64,000 nucleotides of DNA from Sorex araneus. Lineage: Eukaryota > Chordata > Mammalia > Eulipotyphla > Soricidae. The translations under genes were made by a program, and so were the position numbers. Of the stretch, positions 60,303-64,000 are shown one piece after another. Location: positions 85,423,599-85,487,598 of the forward strand of contig NC_073306.1 of NCBI RefSeq assembly GCF_027595985.1, read 5' to 3'. Each line of letters opens with the position of its first letter. Position 1 is the stretch's first letter. Below the pieces are notes generated by a model. It did not search any database. It was not told the DNA's origin and saw only the letters and a program-made list of their open reading frames with translations.

Positions 60303-61110
60303 ACCAGACCCAGCCGCGGCTAGCATCAGTGGCACGTCGGGGCCCACCCTGGGCTTGGGGCCTCAGCATCTTGGGTGCAGGCCCAGGGGGACGTGTCAGA
60401 GGAAAGGAACAGCGCCTGTTCCAGACCAGACAGCGACGTGGCACCCTGGGGGTTCCGGTCTCCGGGGAAAGTGGGAATTTTATTTTGGAATCATCTCAGA
60501 TTCCCCAAGAATGTTGCCAGATGAAGAAACTTTTCTCACAGAACAGATGAAGTCTTACATAAGGGGAGTCTGAGAGCACCAAGGACCCCGGGGTGCCCCG
60601 AGAGGGGGGTGGGCGACTCCGGGGCTTTCCACGGACAGAGGAAAGACACTCGCTCCGGGAAAGCCGCCGGCCCTGGCGCTCATGGGGCTCCCTCCCCTTC
60701 CAGCTGCACAGAGACGCCACAGTGGGCACGGACAGGCATGCTCCCCTCCTCTCCCCGTGACACCTCCCCTCAGCTGGCACGGTGGGCCGAGAAGGGGGCC
60801 GGGGATAAGGAACGGGCCTGTGTGCAGCCGCAGCAGCCGTGACACCCACTCCAGTCGCCGGCACCGCCAGGGTCACTCCCAGAGCCAGGACTGGCTCGTG
60901 ACCCCACCAGGCATGCCCGACCCTCCTCAAGAGAGGCAGGAACTATGGTCCCCACGGGCTGTCCTGAGACCCCAGGTGCCGGGCAGGCGCAGGGCGCTGA
61001 TGCTGATGCCGCAGAAACGACCTGCGGCAGAGGGTGACAGCAGCAAACTCTGCCAGCCACCCTTCCGCCCGCTTGCCCTGCCGTGCACTCGCGTGCTCCT
61101 CACAGCCATA

Positions 61111-61328
61111 CTTGCTGGGTCACACCGGGTGATGCTCAGGGGTTATCCTGGCTCTGCACGCAGGAATAACTCCTGCGGGTACTCAGGGGGCCATGTGGGA
61201 TGCCGAGGATTGGAATGGGTGTCACGGCTGCTGCAAAGCAAATGCCCTACCTGCTGTGCTATCTGGCCCATAGCAGCACTTGAAGGAAGTACCACTGTTC
61301 TCCCCACTCTATAGAGGGGGAAACTGAG
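61111..61328 (-). repeat. Inverted duplication B, left arm
   Basis: A minus-strand SINE with an unusual head (CTTTGCAGCAGCCGTGACA on the minus strand) followed by 55 bases of non-SINE sequence ending CTCTATAGAGGGGGAAACTG. Both parts recur inverted at 62.27-62.52 kb. Confidence 0.85.
61112..61271 (-). mobile_element. SOR-type SINE inside inverted duplication B (left)
   Basis: GCTGGGTCACACCGGGTGATG start; head end GTGCTATCTGGCCC. Confidence 0.92.
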
Positions 61329-61433
61329 GAGCAAGCAGAGTCTAGAAGTTTTGTAAGAAATAAGCAACACAACTTTCTGGCTCCAAAAATGAGTTTCTGC
61401 TCTCTCTACCTCCCTTTACTTTACAAGTATCTG

Positions 61434-61530
61434 GGGGCCGGAGAGCTAGTACAGGAGTTAAGGCGCTGACCTCACACACAGCCAAACTGGTTGATCTGTC
61501 AGGGACCACATGTGGTGCTTCCCCACAAAT
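61434..61530 (+). mobile_element. SOR-type SINE, 3' truncated
   Basis: GGGGGCCGGAGAGCTAGTACAG head; box B degraded. Confidence 0.78.
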
Positions 61531-61912
61531 CACCTTTTGGTGGGAGAGATGGAAGCATTCATTCACCTCACAAGTGAGTGACAAAAAAAGTTTTGTCACT
61601 TATTTCTTATAAAACGTCGGCACCCCAGCATCGCCGGCTCTTGCATCAGAGGCAGCAGCAGAACAGGAAGTAAGTATCCACATTGCCTCTTCATAGATGC
61701 TCTTTCCCCACCGATCCTATTGAGACCCCTGGCTGGTAATGTTTCAAGCGTTCGGTGTTCTTGCACGCATTGTTCTTGCATGCGTGCAGTTGTATGCATT
61801 CATGCATACAGTGTCCTGCCCCACGGTGTCAGTTTCCCTCCACCACCGTCCCCTGGTCCCCTCCCACGTATCCTCCACCCCACACCTTGGATTCTTAGTC
61901 AACTCTTAATTT

Positions 61913-62082
61913 GGGGGTCATTGGGGATTGGGCCATATCCTGTGTTGTCAGTTGCTATTCCTGGCCCAGTGCTCAGGAGTGACCCCTGGAGGTGCTCGAG
62001 AAACTGTGGTGAGAGGGATTGAAACCAGGGCCTGCTGCATGCCAGAAAAGCACCTAACTGCCTGTGCTGTCTCTCCAGCCAT
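61913..62082 (-). mobile_element. Old SOR-type SINE
   Basis: GGGATTGAAACCAGGGCCTG box B region; head end CTGTCTCTCCAGCC. Confidence 0.83.
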
Positions 62083-62270
62083 CAGCTCTTAATTTTGATG
62101 GAGTAACAGTAAATATAGTACTAGGTATTGTGGCAATTTCAGGCATCTGATGGAAGAACAAAAGATATAAAATCCTCCTGTCTCCATGGAGATCTGTTTG
62201 CATATGTAATAAAATTAAACATTGCAGTTTAAAAAAAAAACATGTCGGCACCTTATAGAATCTTCCTGGG

Positions 62271-62522
62271 CCTCAGTTTCCCCCTCTATAGAGGGGGGAG
62301 AATGGTGGTAGCTCCTTCAAGTATTGCTGCGGGGCCAGATAGCATAGCAGGTAGCAAAGCGTTTGCTTTGCAGCAGCCATGACACCCGTTCCAATCCCCG
62401 GCATCCCATATGGCCCCCAGTGCAAACCTACAGCATCCCATAGGGTCCTCTAAGCCAGGAGTGACCCCTGAGCCCAGAGCCAGAGTAGCCCCTGAGCACC
62501 ACCAGGCCCAAAACCCCCTCCC
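62271..62522 (+). repeat. Inverted duplication B, right arm
   Basis: Inverted copy of 61.11-61.33 kb, sharing the unusual SINE head and the CTCTATAGAGG flank. The SINE body differs by a short internal duplication (CATCCCATATGG / CATCCCATAGGG). Confidence 0.85.
62331..62522 (+). mobile_element. SOR-type SINE inside inverted duplication B (right)
   Basis: Unusual head GGGGCCAGATAGCATAGCAG with TTTGCTTTGCAGCAGCC. Confidence 0.9.
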
Positions 62523-62703
62523 ACAACCCAAATTAAAACATTTAAATACTAATTGTCTCTAGATCGAACACTTTTTCAGAATCAGAGACGTGTATCTCAC
62601 TCATCTTTGAAAGCTCTGTAGTTAGCACAGGATGGCATCCTGCTGAAAAGCTGTAGTTGGCAAGTCTGAGTCATGGAAAACCACTCAAAAAAACAGACTA
62701 TCC

Positions 62704-62826
62704 GGGGGCTGAATAGCATGCAGCCCACCCTTGTTCAATCCCCAGCATCCAAGGTGGTCCCCCCACCCTGCCAGGACTGGCTTCTAGGTGCAGAGCCAGG
62801 AGTAATCTCTGAACACCACCAGATGT

Positions 62827-62828
<2 letters not shown>
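62704..62828 (+). mobile_element. SOR-type SINE, internally deleted
   Basis: GTTCAATCCCCAGCATCC box B; its 3' end merges into a GGAA repeat. Confidence 0.83.
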
Positions 62829-63103
<275 letters not shown>

Positions 63104-63497
63104 GAAAACAGACTCTCCGGAGTATTACCAGTGGCTGGAGGACATTCTCCTTGTACTAACATTTCCCAAGACACGGAAATGTTCTTTTATAATCAAAACA
63201 GAATGAGTGGCCATGAGGTGAAACTGACAGATGATCGCATGAGATGTTGCTCTCTTTTGAAACAAGAAAATTCCCCCTAAGGATTGGTTTGGATTTGCTG
63301 CTGGAAGACTGGAAGAGCCACGTCCCATATAAACCACTAGAGCGACCTCAAGACCAGACGTAGAACCTTGGCCGAGGCACTCAGCCCCTCTGAAACCCTG
63401 TGGGGGCTCGCACAGGTCCTGAGAGGACCCGCTGAGACCACTTGCTGAGGGCTCGGGGCAGAAAGTGCACGGTAGCCACTGCCAAAAAACTCCCCTA

Positions 63498-63582
63498 GGA
63501 CTGGACAGGGGCACAGGCAGAGCACGAGCCCTGATGGGTGAGGCCCTGGGTTCCATTCCTGGCACCACCAAAAAAAATTATA
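63498..63582 (+). mobile_element. Old SINE head fragment
   Basis: GGTTCCATTCCTGGCACCACC box B region followed by an A run. Confidence 0.6.
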
Positions 63583-63584
63583 TG

Positions 63585-63592
63585 TGTGTGTA

Positions 63593-63628
<36 letters not shown>
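63585..63628. repeat. (TG)n microsatellite
   Basis: About 20 TG units. Confidence 0.97.
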
Positions 63629-63631
<3 letters not shown>

Positions 63632-63652
63632 ACCTATATATAATTATATATA

Positions 63653-63812
63653 TGGGCTGGAGGCATAGCACAGCAGGAAAGGCACTTGCCTTGCGTGTGG
63701 CTCAGTCCCCAGCATCCCAAGTGGGCTCTGAGCCCCGTCAGGAGTGATCCCTAATGCAGAACCAGAATAAGTCCTGAACACAGCCGAATGTGGCCCCAAA
63801 ACAAAACAAATA
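63653..63812 (+). mobile_element. SOR-type SINE, box B deleted
   Basis: GGGCTGGAGGCATAGCACAG head; CCCCAAAACAAAACAAAT tail. Confidence 0.9.
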
Positions 63813-63827
63813 TATGTGTGTGTATCT

Positions 63828-63925
63828 GCATGATTTTATATATAAGTACATATATACTTATATGTAAGTATATAAAATATATACTTATATATACACATAT
63901 ATACTTATATGTATATATAAGTAAA
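63828..63925. repeat. AT-rich repeat
   Basis: Repeated ATATATACTTATATGTAA-type units after the SINE tail. Confidence 0.9.
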
Positions 63926-64000
63926 TCTTAACCAATGCTCACAATTAATAATACGTACTCAGATGTACAACTGTCACTAGGATATGCCACTACATAGTTG

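Overview
This is a mammalian nuclear window, most likely from a shrew (Eulipotyphla, probably Sorex). The main evidence is about 90 copies of a tRNA-derived SINE whose head carries a Pol III box B (GGTTCGATCCC) and whose body reads CCATATGGTCCCCTGAGC, then AGGAGTAATTCCTGAGTGCA, then a poly(A) tail. This matches the SOR-type SINEs of shrews as I recall them. No database search was possible, so the species call is an inference. There is no bacterial, plasmid, phage or CRISPR content.

Three genes are recognised, in the same order and relative orientation as the human 1q21.3 cluster TDRD10 - SHE - IL6R. (1) At about 3.5-9.6 kb on the minus strand are three RRM-encoding exons of TDRD10. They look decayed: two separate 1-bp deletions, each followed by an in-frame stop, plus loss of one GT splice donor. 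(2) SHE, an SH2-domain adapter, is complete on the plus strand from 17,067 to 31,871. Its six coding exons have good phase agreement and encode 504 residues. A CpG island at about 15.9-17.7 kb is its promoter and by position also the divergent TDRD10 promoter. (3) At 49,287-58,111 on the minus strand are the last four coding exons of IL6R, covering the stalk with the shedding site, the transmembrane helix and the cytoplasmic tail. The 3'UTR runs down to a poly(A) signal near 46,131. The extracellular-domain exons lie beyond 64,000. SHE and IL6R converge, with about 12-14 kb of repeat-rich sequence between their 3' ends.

The rest is intronic or intergenic sequence packed with SINEs of different ages, several with clear target-site duplications. 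It also holds a 780-bp solo LTR inserted inside a SINE, two copies of a second 243-bp SINE type with a different body, an old hAT-type DNA transposon whose end has become a tandem array, a MIR remnant, two local inverted duplications and long microsatellites.

The most interesting points are the decay of TDRD10; the loss of the early stop that in human ends the alternatively spliced soluble IL-6 receptor, so that skipping the membrane exon here would give a 148-residue new tail; and the two inverted duplications. I found no new multi-gene system.
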